Assembly (NCBI RefSeq): GCF_051020955.1
Contig: NW_027476098.1
Coordinates: 1,350,001-1,414,000, forward strand
DNA: 64,000 bases
Origin: Megalopta genalis
Lineage: Eukaryota > Arthropoda > Insecta > Hymenoptera > Halictidae
Reading direction: 5' to 3'
Both the position numbers and the translations under genes were made by a program. Of this stretch, positions 12,291 through 26,740 are shown in pieces (the stretch's first letter is position 1; each line of letters begins with the position of its first letter). A model generated the notes under the pieces. The model had not been told where the DNA came from, ran no database searches, and saw only the letters and a program-made list of their open reading frames with translations.

Positions 12291-15047
12291 AACAACAAGA
12301 ACAACAAGAACACCAAGAACAACAAGAACATCAAGAGCAACATGAACAACAAGAACAACAAGAACAACAAGAACAACAAGAACAACAAGAACAACAAGAA
12401 CAACAAGAACAACAAGAACAACAAGAACAACAAGAACAACAAGAACAACAAGTACAACAAGAACAACAAGAACAACAAGAACAACAAGAAGAACAACAAG
12501 AACAACAAGAACAACAAGAACAACAAGAACAACAAGATCAACAAGATCAACAAGAACAACAAAAACAAGAACAACAAGAACAACAACAAGAACAACAAGA
12601 ACAACAAGAATAACAAGAGCAACAAGAGCAACAAGAACAACAAGATCAACAAGAACAAAAAGGACAACAACAACAAGAACAACAAGGACAACAACAACAA
12701 CAAGAACAACAAGAACAACAAGAACAACAAGAACAACAAGAACACAAAAGAACAACAAGAACAACAAGACCGACAAGAGCAACAAGGACAACAACAATAA
12801 CAACAACAAGAACAACAAGAACAACAAGAACAATTAGAACAACGAGAACAACGAGAACAACGAGAACAACGAGAACAACGAGAACAACGAGAACAACAAG
12901 AATAACAAGAACAACAAGAACAACAAGAACAACGAGAACAACGAGAACAACGAGAACAACAAGAATAACAAGAACAACAAGAACAACAAGAACAACCAGA
13001 ACAACAAGAACAACAAGATCAACAAGAACAACAAGAACAACGAGAACAACGAGAACAACGAGAACAACGAGAACAACGAGAACAACGAGAACAACGAGAA
13101 CAACGAGAACAACGAGAACAACGAGAACAACGAGAACAACGAGAACAACAAGTACAACAAGAACAACAAGAACGACTAGAGCAACAAGAGCAACAAGAGC
13201 AACAAGAGCCACAAGAACAACAAGAACAACAAGAACAAGAAGAACAACAAGAAGAACAACAAGAACAACAAGAACAACAAGAACGACAAGAACAACAAGA
13301 ACAACAAGAACAACAAGAACAACAAGAACGACAAGAACAACAAGAACAACAAGAAGAACAACAAGAACAACAAGAACAACAAGAAGAACAACGAGAACAA
13401 CAACAAGAACAACAACAACAAGAACAACAGGAACAACAACAACAGGAACAACAACAACAACAAGAACGACAAGAACAACAACAACAACAACAAGAACAAC
13501 AACAACAACAACAAGAACAACGAGAACAACGAGAACAACGAGAACAACGAGAACAACGAGAACAACGAGAACAACGAGAACAACGAGAACAACGAGAACA
13601 ACGAGAACAACGAGAACAACGAGAGCAACGAGAACAACAAGAGCAACAAAAGCAACAAGAGCAACAAGAACAACAAGAACAACCAGAACAACAACAACAA
13701 GGACAACTAGAACAACAACAAGAACAACAACAAGAACAACATGAACAACAAAAACAACAAGAACAACAAGAACAACAAGAACAACAAGAACAACCAGAAC
13801 AACAAGAACAACAAGAACAACAAGAACAACAAGGACAACAACAACAACAACAACAACAACAAGAACAACAAGAACAACCGGAACGACAAGAACGACAAGA
13901 ACAACCAGAACAACAACAACAAGAACAACAAGGACAACAACAACAACAACAACAACAACAACAGGAACAACATGAACAGTAAGAACAACAAGAACAACAA
14001 CAACAAGATCAACAAAAACAACAAGAACAACAAGAACGACAACAACAACAGGAACAACAACAACAACAAGAACAACAAGAACAACAAGATCAACAAGAAC
14101 AACGAGAACTACAACAACAACAAGGACAACAACAACAACTACAACAAGAACAGCAAGAACAACAAGAACAAGAACAACAAGAACAACAAGAACAACAAGA
14201 ACAACAAGTACAACAAGAACAACAAGAACAACAAGAACAACAAGAACAACTAGAACAACAAGAACAACAAGAACAACAAGAACAACAAGAACAACAAGAA
14301 CAACAAGAACGACAAGAGCAACAAGAGCAACAAAAGCAACAAGAGCCACAAGAACAACAAGAACAACAAGAACAACAAGAACAACAAGAACAACAAGAAC
14401 AACAAGAACAACAAGGACAACAAGGACAACAACAATAACAACAACAAGAACAACAAGAACAACAAGAACAACGAGAACAACGAGAACAACGAGAACAACG
14501 AGAACAACGATAACAACGAGAACAACGAGAACAACGAGAACAACGAGAACAACCAGAACAACAAGAACAACCAGAACAGCAAGAAGGACAACCAGAACAG
14601 CAAGAAGAACAACAAGAACAACAAGAACAACAACAACAACAAGATCAACAAAAACAACAAGAACAACCAGAACAACAAGAACAACAAGAACAACAAGAAC
14701 AACGAGAACAACGAGAACAACGAGAACAACAAGAACAACAAGAACAACAAGAACAACAAGAACAACAAGTACAACAAGAACAACAAGAACAACAAGAAGA
14801 ACAACAAGAACAACAAGAACAACAAGAAGAACAAGAACAACAAGAACAACAAGGACAACAACAAGAACAACAAGAAGAACAACAAGAACAACAACAAGAA
14901 CAACAACAACAACAACTAGAACAACAAGAACAACAAGAACACCAAGAACAACAAGAACAACAAGAACAACAAGAACAACAAGATCAACAAGATCAACAAG
15001 AACAACAAAAACAAGAACAACAAGAACAACAACAAGAACAACAAGAA

Positions 15048-15078
<31 letters not shown>

Positions 15079-16021
15079 AAGAACAACAAGAACAATAATA
15101 ACAACAAGAACAATAATAACAACAAGAAGAACAACAAGAACAACAAGAACAACAAGAACGACAAGAACGACAAGCACAACAAGAAGAACAACAAGAACAA
15201 CAAGAACAACAAGAAGAACAACAAGAACAACAACAACAACAACTAGAACAACAAGAACAACAAGAACAACAAGAACAACAAGAACAACAAGAACAACAAG
15301 AACAAGAACAGCAAGAAAAACAACAGCAAGAACAACATGAACAACAACAACAAGAACAACAACAACAAGAACAACAGGAACAACAACAACACAGGAACAA
15401 CAACAACAACAAGAACGACAAGAACAACAACAACAACAACAACAAGAACAACAAGAACAACAAGAACAACGAGAACAACGAGAACAACGAGAACAACGAG
15501 AACAACGAGAACAACGAGAACAACAAGAACAACAACGAGAACAACAAGAACAACAAGAACCACAAGAACAGCAAGAACAACAAGAACAAAAAGAACGACA
15601 AGAGCAACAAGAGCAACAAAAGCAACAAGAGCCACAAGAACAACAAGACCAAAAATTGCAACAAGAACAACGAGAACAACGAGAACAACGAGAACAACGA
15701 GAACAACGAGAACAACGAGAACAACGAAAACAACGAGAACAACGAGAACAACGAGAACAACAAGAATAACATGAACAACAAGAACAACAAGAACAACAAG
15801 AACACCAAGAACAACAAGAACATCAAGAACAACAAGAACAACAAAAACAACAAGAACAACAAGAACAACAAGAACAACAAGAACAACAAGAACAAGAACA
15901 GCAAGAACAACAACAGCAAGAACAGCATGAACAACAACAACAACAACAACAGGAACAACAAGAACCACAACGACAAGAACAACAACAACAAGAACAACAA
16001 AAACAAGAACAACAAGAACAA

Positions 16022-16052
<31 letters not shown>

Positions 16053-16332
16053 AAGAGCAACAAGAGCAACAAGAACAACAAGATCAACAAGATCAACAAA
16101 AACAACAAGAACAACAAGAACAACAAGAACAACAGGAACAACAACAAAAACAACAAGAACGACAAGAACAACAAGAACAACAAAGACAACAAGAACAACA
16201 AGAACAACAAGATCAACAAGAACAGCGAGTACTACAACAACAACAAGGACAACAACAACAACTACATCAAGAACAACGAGAACTGCAACAACAACAAGGA
16301 CAACAACAACAACTACAACAAGAACAGCAAGG

Positions 16333-16363
<31 letters not shown>

Positions 16364-17935
16364 GAACAACAAGAACAACAAGAACAACAAGAACAACAAG
16401 AACAACAAGAACAACAAGAACAACAAGAACAGCAAGAACAACAAGAACAACAAGAACAACAAGAACAACAAGAACAACAAGAACAACAAGAACAACAAGA
16501 ACAACAAGGACAACAAGGACAACAACAATAACAACAACAAGAACAACAAGAACAACAAGAACAACGAGAACAACAAGAACAACGAGAACAACGAGAACAA
16601 CGAGAACAACGAGAACAACGAGAGCAACGAGAACAACGAGAACAACGAGAACAACGAGAACAACGAAAACAACGAGAACAACGAGAACAACGAGAACAAC
16701 AAGAATAACAAGAACAACAAGAACAACAAGAACAACAAGAACAACAAGAACAACAAGAACAACAAGAACAACAAGAACACCAAGAACAACAAGAACATCA
16801 AGAACAACAAGAACAACAAGAACAACAAGAACAACAAGAACAACAAGAACAACAAGAACAACAAGAACAACAAGAACAACAAGAACAACAAGAACAACAA
16901 GAACAACAAGTACAACAAGAACAACAAGAATAACAAGAACAACAAGAAGAACAACAAGAACAACAAGAACAACAAGAACAACAAGAACAACAAGATCAAC
17001 AAGATCAACAAGAACAACAAAAACAAGAACAACAAGAACAACAACAAGAACAACAAGAACAACAAGAATAACAAGAGCAACAAGAGCAACAAGAACAACA
17101 AGATCAACAAGAACAAAAAGGACAACAACAACAAGAACAACAAGGACAACAACAACAACAAGAACAACAAGAACAACAAGAACAACAAGAACAACAAGAA
17201 CAACAAGAACAACAAGAACAACAAGAACAACAAGAACGACAAGAGCAACAAGGACAACAACAATAACAACAACAAGAACAACAAGAACAACAAGAACAAT
17301 TAGAACAACGAGAACAACGAGAACAACGAGAACAACGAGAACAACGAGAACAACGAGAACAACAAGAATAACAAGAACAACAAGAACAACAAGAACAACG
17401 AGAACAACGAGAACAACAAGAATAACAAGAACAACAAGAACAACAAGAACAACCAGAACAACAAGAACAACAAGAACAACAAGATCAACAAGAACAACAA
17501 GAACAACAAGAACAACGAGAACAACGAGAACAACGAGAACAACGAGAACAACGAGAACAACGAGAACAACGAGAACAACGAGAACAACGAGAACAACGAG
17601 AACAACGAGAACAACAAGAACATCAAGAACAACAAGAACAACAAAAACAACAAGAACAACAAGAACAACAAGAACAACAAGAACAACAAGAACAAGAACA
17701 GCAAGAACAACAACAGCAAGAACAGCATGAACAACAACAACAACAACAACAGAAACAACAAGAACCACAACGACAAGAACAACAACAACAAGAACAACAA
17801 AAACAAGAACAACATGAACAACAAGAGCAACAAGAACAACAAGAGCAACAAGAGCAACAAGAACAACAAGAACAACAAGATCAACAAGATCAACAAAAAC
17901 AACAAGAATAACAAGAACAACAAGAGCAACAAGGA

Positions 17936-17963
17936 CAACAACAACAACAACAACAACAACAAC
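17936..17963 (+). repeat. Pure CAA run ending in ACACAGAAC
   Basis: An uninterrupted run of nine CAA triplets ends in CACAGAAC, where the triplet phase shifts by one base. Identical or near-identical runs are at about 19,058-19,090, 32,896-32,923, 39,037-39,064, 45,356-45,383 and 46,478-46,509. Confidence 0.8.
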
Positions 17964-18212
17964 ACAGAACAACAAGAACAACCGGAACGACAAGAACGAC
18001 AAGAACAACAAGAGCAACAAGGACAACAACAACAAGAACAACAAGAACAACAAGTACAACAAGAACAACAAGAATAACAAGAACAACAAGAAGAACAACA
18101 AGAACAACAAGAACAACAAGAACAACAAGAACAACAAGATCAACAAGATCAACAAGAACAACAAAAACAAGAACAACAAGAACAACAACAAGAACAACAA
18201 GAACAACAAGAA

Positions 18213-21070
18213 TAACAAGAGCAACAAGAGCAACAAGAACAACAAGATCAACAAGAACAAAAAGGACAACAACAACAAGAACAACAAGGACAACAACAAC
18301 AACAAGAACAACAAGAACAACAAGAACAACAAGAACAACAAGAACAACAAGAACAACAAGAACGACAAGAGCAACAAGGACAACAACAATAACAACAACA
18401 AGAACAACAAGAACAACAAGAACAATTAGAACAACGAGAACAACGAGAACAACGAGAACAACGAGAACAACGAGAACAACGAGAACAACAAGAATAACAA
18501 GAACAACAAGAACAACAAGAACAACGAGAACAACGAGAACAACAAGAATAACAAGAACAACAAGAACAACAAGAACAACCAGAACAACAAGAACAACAAG
18601 AACAACAAGATCAACAAGAACAACAAGAACAACAAGAACAACGAGAACAACGAGAACAACGAGAACAACGAGAACAACGAGAACAACGAGAACAACGAGA
18701 ACAACGAGAACAACGAGAACAACGAGAACAACGAGAACAACAAGAACATCAAGAACAACAAGAACAACAAAAACAACAAGAACAACAAGAACAACAAGAA
18801 CAACAAGAACAACAAGAACAAGAACAGCAAGAACAACAACAGCAAGAACAGCATGAACAACAACAACAACAACAACAGAAACAACAAGAACCACAACGAC
18901 AAGAACAACAACAACAAGAACAACAAAAACAAGAACAACATGAACAACAAGAGCAACAAGAACAACAAGAGCAACAAGAGCAACAAGAACAACAAGAACA
19001 ACAAGATCAACAAGATCAACAAAAACAACAAGAATAACAAGAACAACAAGAGCAACAAGGACAACAACAACAACAACAACAACAACAACACAGAACAACA
19101 AGAACAACCGGAACGACAAGAACGACAAGAACAACAAGAGCAACAAGGACAACAACAACAAGAACAACAACACAGAACAACAAGAACAACCGGAACGACA
19201 AGAACGACAAGAACAACCAGAACAACAACAACAAGAACAACAAGGACAACAACAACAACAACAACAACAGGAACAACATGAACAGTAAGAACAACAAGAA
19301 CAACAAGAACAACAAGAACAACAACAACAAGATCAACAAAAAAAACAAGAACAACAAGAACAACAAGAACAACAACAACAACAGGAACAACAACAAAAAC
19401 AACAAGAACGACAAGAACAACAAGAACAACAAAGACAACAAGAACAACAAGAACAACAAGATCAACAAGAACAGCGAGTACTACAACAACAACAAGGACA
19501 ACAACAACAACTACATCAAGAACAACGAGAACTGCAACAACAACAAGGACAACAACAACAACTACAACAAGAACAGCAATAACAACAACAACAACAACAA
19601 CAAGAACAACAAGAACAACAAGAACAACAAGAACAACAAGAACAACAAGAACAACAAGAACAACAAGATCAACAAGAACAACAAGAACAACAAGAACAGC
19701 AAGAACAACAAGAACAGCAAGAACAACAAGAACAACAAGAACAACAAGAACAACAAGAACAACAAGAACAACAAGAACAACAAGAACAACAAGAACAACA
19801 AGAACAACAAGAACAACAAGGACAACAAGGACAACAACAATAACAACAACAATAACAACAACAAGAACAACAAGAACAACGAGAACAACGAGAACAACGA
19901 GAACAACGAGAACAACGAGAACAACGAGAACAACGAGAGCAACGAGAACAACGAGAACAACGAGAACAACGAGAACAACAAGAACAACAAGAACAACAAG
20001 AACAACAAGAACAACAAGAACACCAAGAACAACAAGAACATCAAGAACAACAAGAACAACAAGAACAACAAGAACAACAAGAACAACAAGAACAACAAGA
20101 AAAACAAGAACAACAAGAACAACAAGAACAACAAGAACAACAAGAACAACAAGAACAACAAGTACAACAAGAACAACAAGAACAACAAGAACAACAAGAA
20201 GAACAACAAGAACAACAAGAACAACAAGAACAACAAGAACAACAAGAACAACAAGATCAACAAGATCAACAAGAACAACAAAAACAAGAACAACAAGAAC
20301 AACAACAAGAACAACAAGAACAACAAGAATAACAAGAGCAACAAGAGCAACAAGAACAACAAGATCAACAAGAACAACAAGGACAACAACAACAAGAACA
20401 ACAAGGACAACAACAACAACAAGAACAACAAGAACAACAAGAACAACAAGAACAACAAGAACAACAAGAACAACAAGAACAACAAGAACAACAAGAACAA
20501 CAAGAACAACAAGAACGACAAGAGCAACAATGACAACAACAATAACAACAACAAGAACAACAAGAACAACAAGAACAATTAGAACAACGAGAACAACGAG
20601 AGCAACGAGAACAACGAGAAAAACGAGAACAACGAGAACAACGAGAACAACGAGAACAACGAGAACAACGAGAACAACAAGAATAACAAGAACAACAAGA
20701 ACAACGAGAACAACGAGAACAACAAGAATAACAAGAACAACAAGAACAACAAGAACAACCAGAACAACAAGAACAACAAGAACAACAAGATCAACAAAAA
20801 CAACAAGAACAACAAGAACAACAAGAACAACGAGAACAACGAGAACAACGAGAGCAACGAGAACAACGAGAACAACGAGAACAACGAGAACAACAAGTAC
20901 AACAAGAACAACAAGAACGACTAGAGCAACAAGAGCAACAAGAGCAACAAGAGCCACAAGAACAACAAGACCAAAAATTGCAGCAAGAACAACAAGAACA
21001 ACAAGAACAGCAAGATCAACAAGATCAACGAGAACAATAAGAACAACAAGAACAACAAGAACAACAAGAA
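18213..21070 (+). repeat. 2.85 kb tail of the 15 kb composite, copy 1
   Basis: Matches about 45,633-48,510 at offset 27,420-27,438. It carries CAATTAG at 18,426 and 20,579, two ACACAGAAC phase-shift motifs about 82 bases apart (about 19,090 and 19,171), AACAGTAAG (about 19,281), GCGAGTACTAC, the CAATGACAAC variant (TGA at 20,531) and the GACCAAAAATTGC landmark at 20,969 in its TTGCAG form. It is missing between composite copy 2 and the next 6.3 kb unit. Confidence 0.88.
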
Positions 21071-23750
21071 CAACAAGAACAAGAACAGCAAGAAAAACAA
21101 CAGCAAGAACAACATGAACAACAACAACAAGAACAACAGGAACAACAACAACAACAGGAACAACAACAACAACAAGAACGACAAGAACAACAACAACAAC
21201 AACAACAAGAACAACGAGAACAACGAGAACAACGAGAACAACGAGAACAACGAGAACAACGAGAACAACGAGAACAACGAGAACAACAAGAACAACAACG
21301 AGAACAACAAGAACAACAAGAACAACAAGAACAGCAAGAACAACAAGAACAAAAAGAACGACAAGAGCAACAAGAGCAACAAAAGCAACAAGAGCCACAA
21401 GAACAACAAGACCAAAAATTGCAACAAGAACAACGAGAACAACGAGAACAACAAGAACAACAAGAACAACAAGAACAACAAGAACAACAACAAGAACAAC
21501 AACAAGAACAACAACAACAACAACTAGAACAACAAGAACAACAAGAACAACAAGAATAACAAGAGCAACAAGAGCAACAAGAACAACAAGATCAACAAGA
21601 ACAAAAAGGACAACAACAACAAGAACAACAAGGACAACAACAACAACAAGAACAACAAGAACAACAAGAACAACAAGAACAACAAGAACAACAAGAACAC
21701 AAAAGAACAACAAGAACAACAAGACCGACAAGAGCAACAAGGACAACAACAATAACAACAACAAGAACAACAAGAACAACAAGAACAATTAGAACAACGA
21801 GAACAACGAGAACAACGAGAACAACGAGAACAACGAGAACAACAAGAATAACAAGAACAACAAGAACAACAAGAACAACGAGAACAACGAGAACAACGAG
21901 AACAACAAGAATAACAAGAACAACAAGAACAACAAGAACAACCAGAACAACAAGAACAACAAGATCAACAAGAACAACAAGAACAACGAGAACAACGAGA
22001 ACAACGAGAACAACGAGAACAACGAGAACAACGAGAACAACGAGAACAACGAGAACAACGAGAACAACGAGAACAACAAGTACAACAAGAACAACAAGAA
22101 CGACTAGAGCAACAAGAGCAACAAGAGCAACAAGAGCCACAAGAACAACAAGAACAACAAGAACAACAAGAACAACAAGAAGAACAACAAGAACAACAAG
22201 AACAACAAGAACGACAAGAACAACAAGATCAACAAGAAGAACAACAAGAACAACAAGAACAACAAGAAGAACAACGAGAACAACAACAAGAACAACAACA
22301 ACAAGAACAACAGGAACAACAACAACAGGAACAACAACAACAACAAGAACGACAAGAACAACAACAACAACAACAAGAACAACAACAACAACAACAAGAA
22401 CAACGAGAACAACGAGAACAACGAGAACAACGAGAACAACGAGAACAACGAGAACAACGAGAACAACGAGAACAACGAGAACAACGAGAACAACGAGAAC
22501 AACGAGAGCAACGAGAACAACAAGAGCAACAAAAGCAACAAGAGCAACAAGAACAACAAGAACAACCAGAACAACAACAACAAGGACAACTAGAACAACA
22601 ACAACAACAACAACAACAACAGGAACAACATGAACAGTAAGAACAACAAGAACAACAACAACAAGATCAACAAAAACAACAAGAACAACAAGAACGACAA
22701 CAACAACAGGAACAACAACAACAACAAGAACAACAAGAACAACAAGATCAACAAGAACAACGAGAACTACAACAACAACAAGGACAACAACAACAACTAC
22801 AACAAGAACAGCAAGAACAACAAGAACAAGAACAACAAGAACAACAAGAACAACAAGAACAACAAGTACAACAAGAACAACAAGAACAACAAGAACAACA
22901 AGAACAACTAGAACAACAAGAACAACAAGAACAACAAGAACAACAAGAACAACAAGAACAACAAGAACGACAAGAGCAACAAGAGCAACAAAAGCAACAA
23001 GAGCCACAAGAACAACAAGACCAAAAATTGCAACAAGAACAACGAGAACAACGAGAACAACGAGAACAACGAGAACAACGAGAACAACGAGAACAACGAA
23101 AACAACGAGAACAACGAGAATAACGAGAAGAACAAGAATAACAAGAACAACAAGAACAACAAGAACAACAAGAACACCAAGAACAACAAGAACAAAAAGA
23201 ACGACAAGAGCAACAAGAGCAACAAAAGCAACAAGAGCCACAAGAACAACAAGACCAAAAATTGCAACAAGAACAACGAGAACAACGAGAACAACGAGAA
23301 CAACGAGAACAACGAGAACAACGAGAACAACGAGAACAACGAAAACAACGAGAACAACGAGAACAACGAGAACAACAAGAATAACAAGAACAACAAGAAC
23401 AACAAGAACAACAAGGACACCAAGAGCAACAAGAACATCAAGAACAACAAGAACAACAAAAACAACAAGAACAACAAGAACAACAAGAACAACAAGAACA
23501 ACAAGAACAAGAACAGCAAGAACAACAACAGCAAGAACAGCATGAACAACAACAACAACAACAACAGGAACAACAAGAACCACAACGACAAGAACAACAA
23601 CAACAAGAACAACAAAAACAAGAACAACATGAACAACAAGAGCAACAAGAACAACAAGAGCAACAAGAGCAACAAGAACAACAAGAACAACAAGAACAAC
23701 AAGAACAACAAGAACAACAAGAACAACAAGGAAAACAAGAGCAACAAGAA

Positions 23751-23781
<31 letters not shown>

Positions 23782-26709
23782 AAGAACAACAAGAACAACA
23801 AGAACAACAAGAATAACAAGAGCAACAAGAGCAACAAGAACAACAAGATCAACAAGAACAAAAAGGACAACAACAACAAGAACAACAAGGACAACAACAA
23901 CAACAAGAACAACAAGAACAACAAGAACAACAAGAACAACAAGAACACAAAAGAACAACAAGAACAACAAGACCGACAAGAGCAACAAGGACAACAACAA
24001 TAACAACAACAAGAACAACAAGAACAACAAGAACAATTAGAACAACGAGAACAACGAGAACAACGAGAACAACGAGAACAACGAGAACAACAAGAATAAC
24101 AAGAACAACAAGAACAACAAGAACAACGAGAACAACGAGAACAACGAGAACAACAAGAATAACAAGAACAACAAGAACAACAAGAACAACCAGAACAACA
24201 AGAACAACAAGATCAACAAGAACAACAAGAACAACGAGAACAACGAGAACAACGAGAACAACGAGAACAACGAGAACAACGAGAACAACGAGAACAACGA
24301 GAACAACGAGAACAACGAGAACAACGAGAACAACGAGAACAACAAGTACAACAAGAACAACAAGAACGACTAGAGCAACAAGAGCAACAAGAGCAACAAG
24401 AGCCACAAGAACAACAAGAACAACAAGAACAACAAGAACAACAAGAAGAACAACAAGAACAACAAGAACAACAAGAACGACAAGAACAACAAGATCAACA
24501 AGAAGAACAACAAGAACAACAAGAACAACAAGAAGAACAACGAGAACAACAACAAGAACAACAACAACAAGAACAACAGGAACAACAACAACAGGAACAA
24601 CAACAACAACAAGAACGACAAGAACAACAACAACAACAACAAGAACAACAACAACAACAACAAGAACAACGAGAACAACGAGAACAACGAGAACAACGAG
24701 AACAACGAGAACAACGAGAACAACGAGAACAACGAGAACAACGAGAACAACGAGAACAACGAGAACAACGAGAGCAACGAGAACAACAAGAGCAACAAAA
24801 GCAACAAGAGCAACAAGAACAACAAGAACAACCAGAACAACAACAACAAGGACAACTAGAACAACAACAAGAACAACAACAAGAACAACATGAACAACAA
24901 AAACAACAAGAACAACAAGAACAACAAGAACAACAAGAACAACCAGAACAACAAGAACAACAAGAACAACAAGAACAACAAGGACAACAACAACAACAAC
25001 AACAACAACAAGAACAACAAGAACAACCGGAACGACAAGAACGACAAGAACAACCAGAACAACAACAACAAGAACAACAAGGACAACAACAACAACAACA
25101 ACAACAACAGGAACAACATGAACAGTAAGAACAACAAGAACAACAACAACAAGATCAACAAAAACAACAAGAACAACAAGAACGACAACAACAACAGGAA
25201 CAACAACAACAACAAGAACAACAAGAACAACAAGATCAACAAGAACAACGAGAACTACAACAACAACAAGGACAACAACAACAACTACAACAAGAACAGC
25301 AAGAACAACAAGAACAAGAACAACAAGAACAACAAGAACAACAAGAACAACAAGTACAACAAGAACAACAAGAACAACAAGAACAACAAGAACAACTAGA
25401 ACAACAAGAACAACAAGAACAACAAGAACAACAAGAACAACAAGAACAACAAGAACGACAAGAGCAACAAGAGCAACAAAAGCAACAAGAGCCACAAGAA
25501 CAACAAGACCAAAAATTGCAACAAGAACAACGAGAACAACGAGAACAACGAGAACAACGAGAACAACGAGAACAACGAGAACAACGAAAACAACGAGAAC
25601 AACGAGAATAACGAGAAGAACAAGAATAACAAGAACAACAAGAACAACAAGAACAACAAGAACACCAAGAACAACAAGAACAAAAAGAACGACAAGAGCA
25701 ACAAGAGCAACAAAAGCAACAAGAGCCACAAGAACAACAAGACCAAAAATTGCAACAAGAACAACGAGAACAACGAGAACAACGAGAACAACGAGAACAA
25801 CGAGAACAACGAGAACAACGAGAACAACGAAAACAACGAGAACAACGAGAACAACGAGAACAACAAGAATAACAAGAACAACAAGAACAACAAGAACAAC
25901 AAGGACACCAAGAGCAACAAGAACATCAAGAACAACAAGAACAACAAAAACAACAAGAACAACAAGAACAACAAGAACAACAAGAACAACAAGAACAAGA
26001 ACAGCAAGAACAACAACAGCAAGAACAGCATGAACAACAACAACAACAACAACAGGAACAACAAGAACCACAACGACAAGAACAACAACAACAAGAACAA
26101 CAAAAACAAGAACAACATGAACAACAAGAGCAACAAGAACAACAAGAGCAACAAGAGCAACAAGAACAACAAGAACAACAAGAACAACAAGAACAACAAG
26201 AACAACAAGAACAACAAGAACAACAAGGAAAACAAGAGCAACAAGAACGACAAGAACAACAAGAACAACAAGAACAACAAGAACAACAAGAACAACAAGA
26301 ACAACAACAAGAACAACAAGAATAACAACAAGAACAACAACAAGAACAACAACAACAACTAGAACAACAAGAACAACAACAAGAACAAGAACAAGAACAG
26401 CAAGAACAAGAACAGCAAGAACAACAGGAACAACAACAACAGGAACAACAACAACAGGAACAACAACAACAGGAACAACAACAACAAGAACAACAACAAC
26501 AACAAGAACGACAAGAACAACAACAACAACAACAACAACAAAAACAACAACGAGAACAACGAGAACAACGAGTACAACGAGAACAACGAGAACAACGAGA
26601 ACAACGAGAACAACGAGAACGACGAGAACAACAAGAACAACAAGGACAACAACAACAATAATAACAACAAGAACAACAAGAAGAACAAGAACAACAAGAG
26701 CAACAAGAA

Positions 26710-26740
<31 letters not shown>

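Larger units (their letters stand above)
6060..18213 (+). repeat. 12 kb part of the 15 kb composite, copy 1
   Basis: This segment matches about 21,030-33,173 at offsets of 14,951-14,969 bases, the drift being whole 9-base units. Shared anchors include the GACCAAAAATTGC landmarks at 6,450, 8,068, 8,302, 10,538, 10,772 and 15,647, CAATTAG sites at 6,829, 9,086, 12,834 and 17,300, and one-base phase-shift motifs at about 6,738, 8,994 and 12,743. It contains a 2.25-2.47 kb pair (6,594-8,800 and 8,861-11,279) and one 6.3 kb unit (11,885-18,213). Confidence 0.9.
11885..18213 (+). repeat. 6.3 kb unit, copy 1
   Basis: This unit occurs four times: here, about 26,854-33,173, 33,175-39,312 and 39,314-45,633. 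Its order is GAAGAACAA zone, GGACAGCAAGAACAG, CGA block with GAGCAACGAG, ACACAAAAG phase shift, CAATTAG, CGACTAGAG, AACCGGAACGAC, AACAGTAAG, CGATAACAACGAG, AATAATAAC pair, ACACAGGAAC phase shift, GACCAAAAATTGC, GCGAGTACTAC, a second CAATTAG, a long CAA run and ACACAGAAC. This copy is not adjacent to the other three. Confidence 0.9.
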
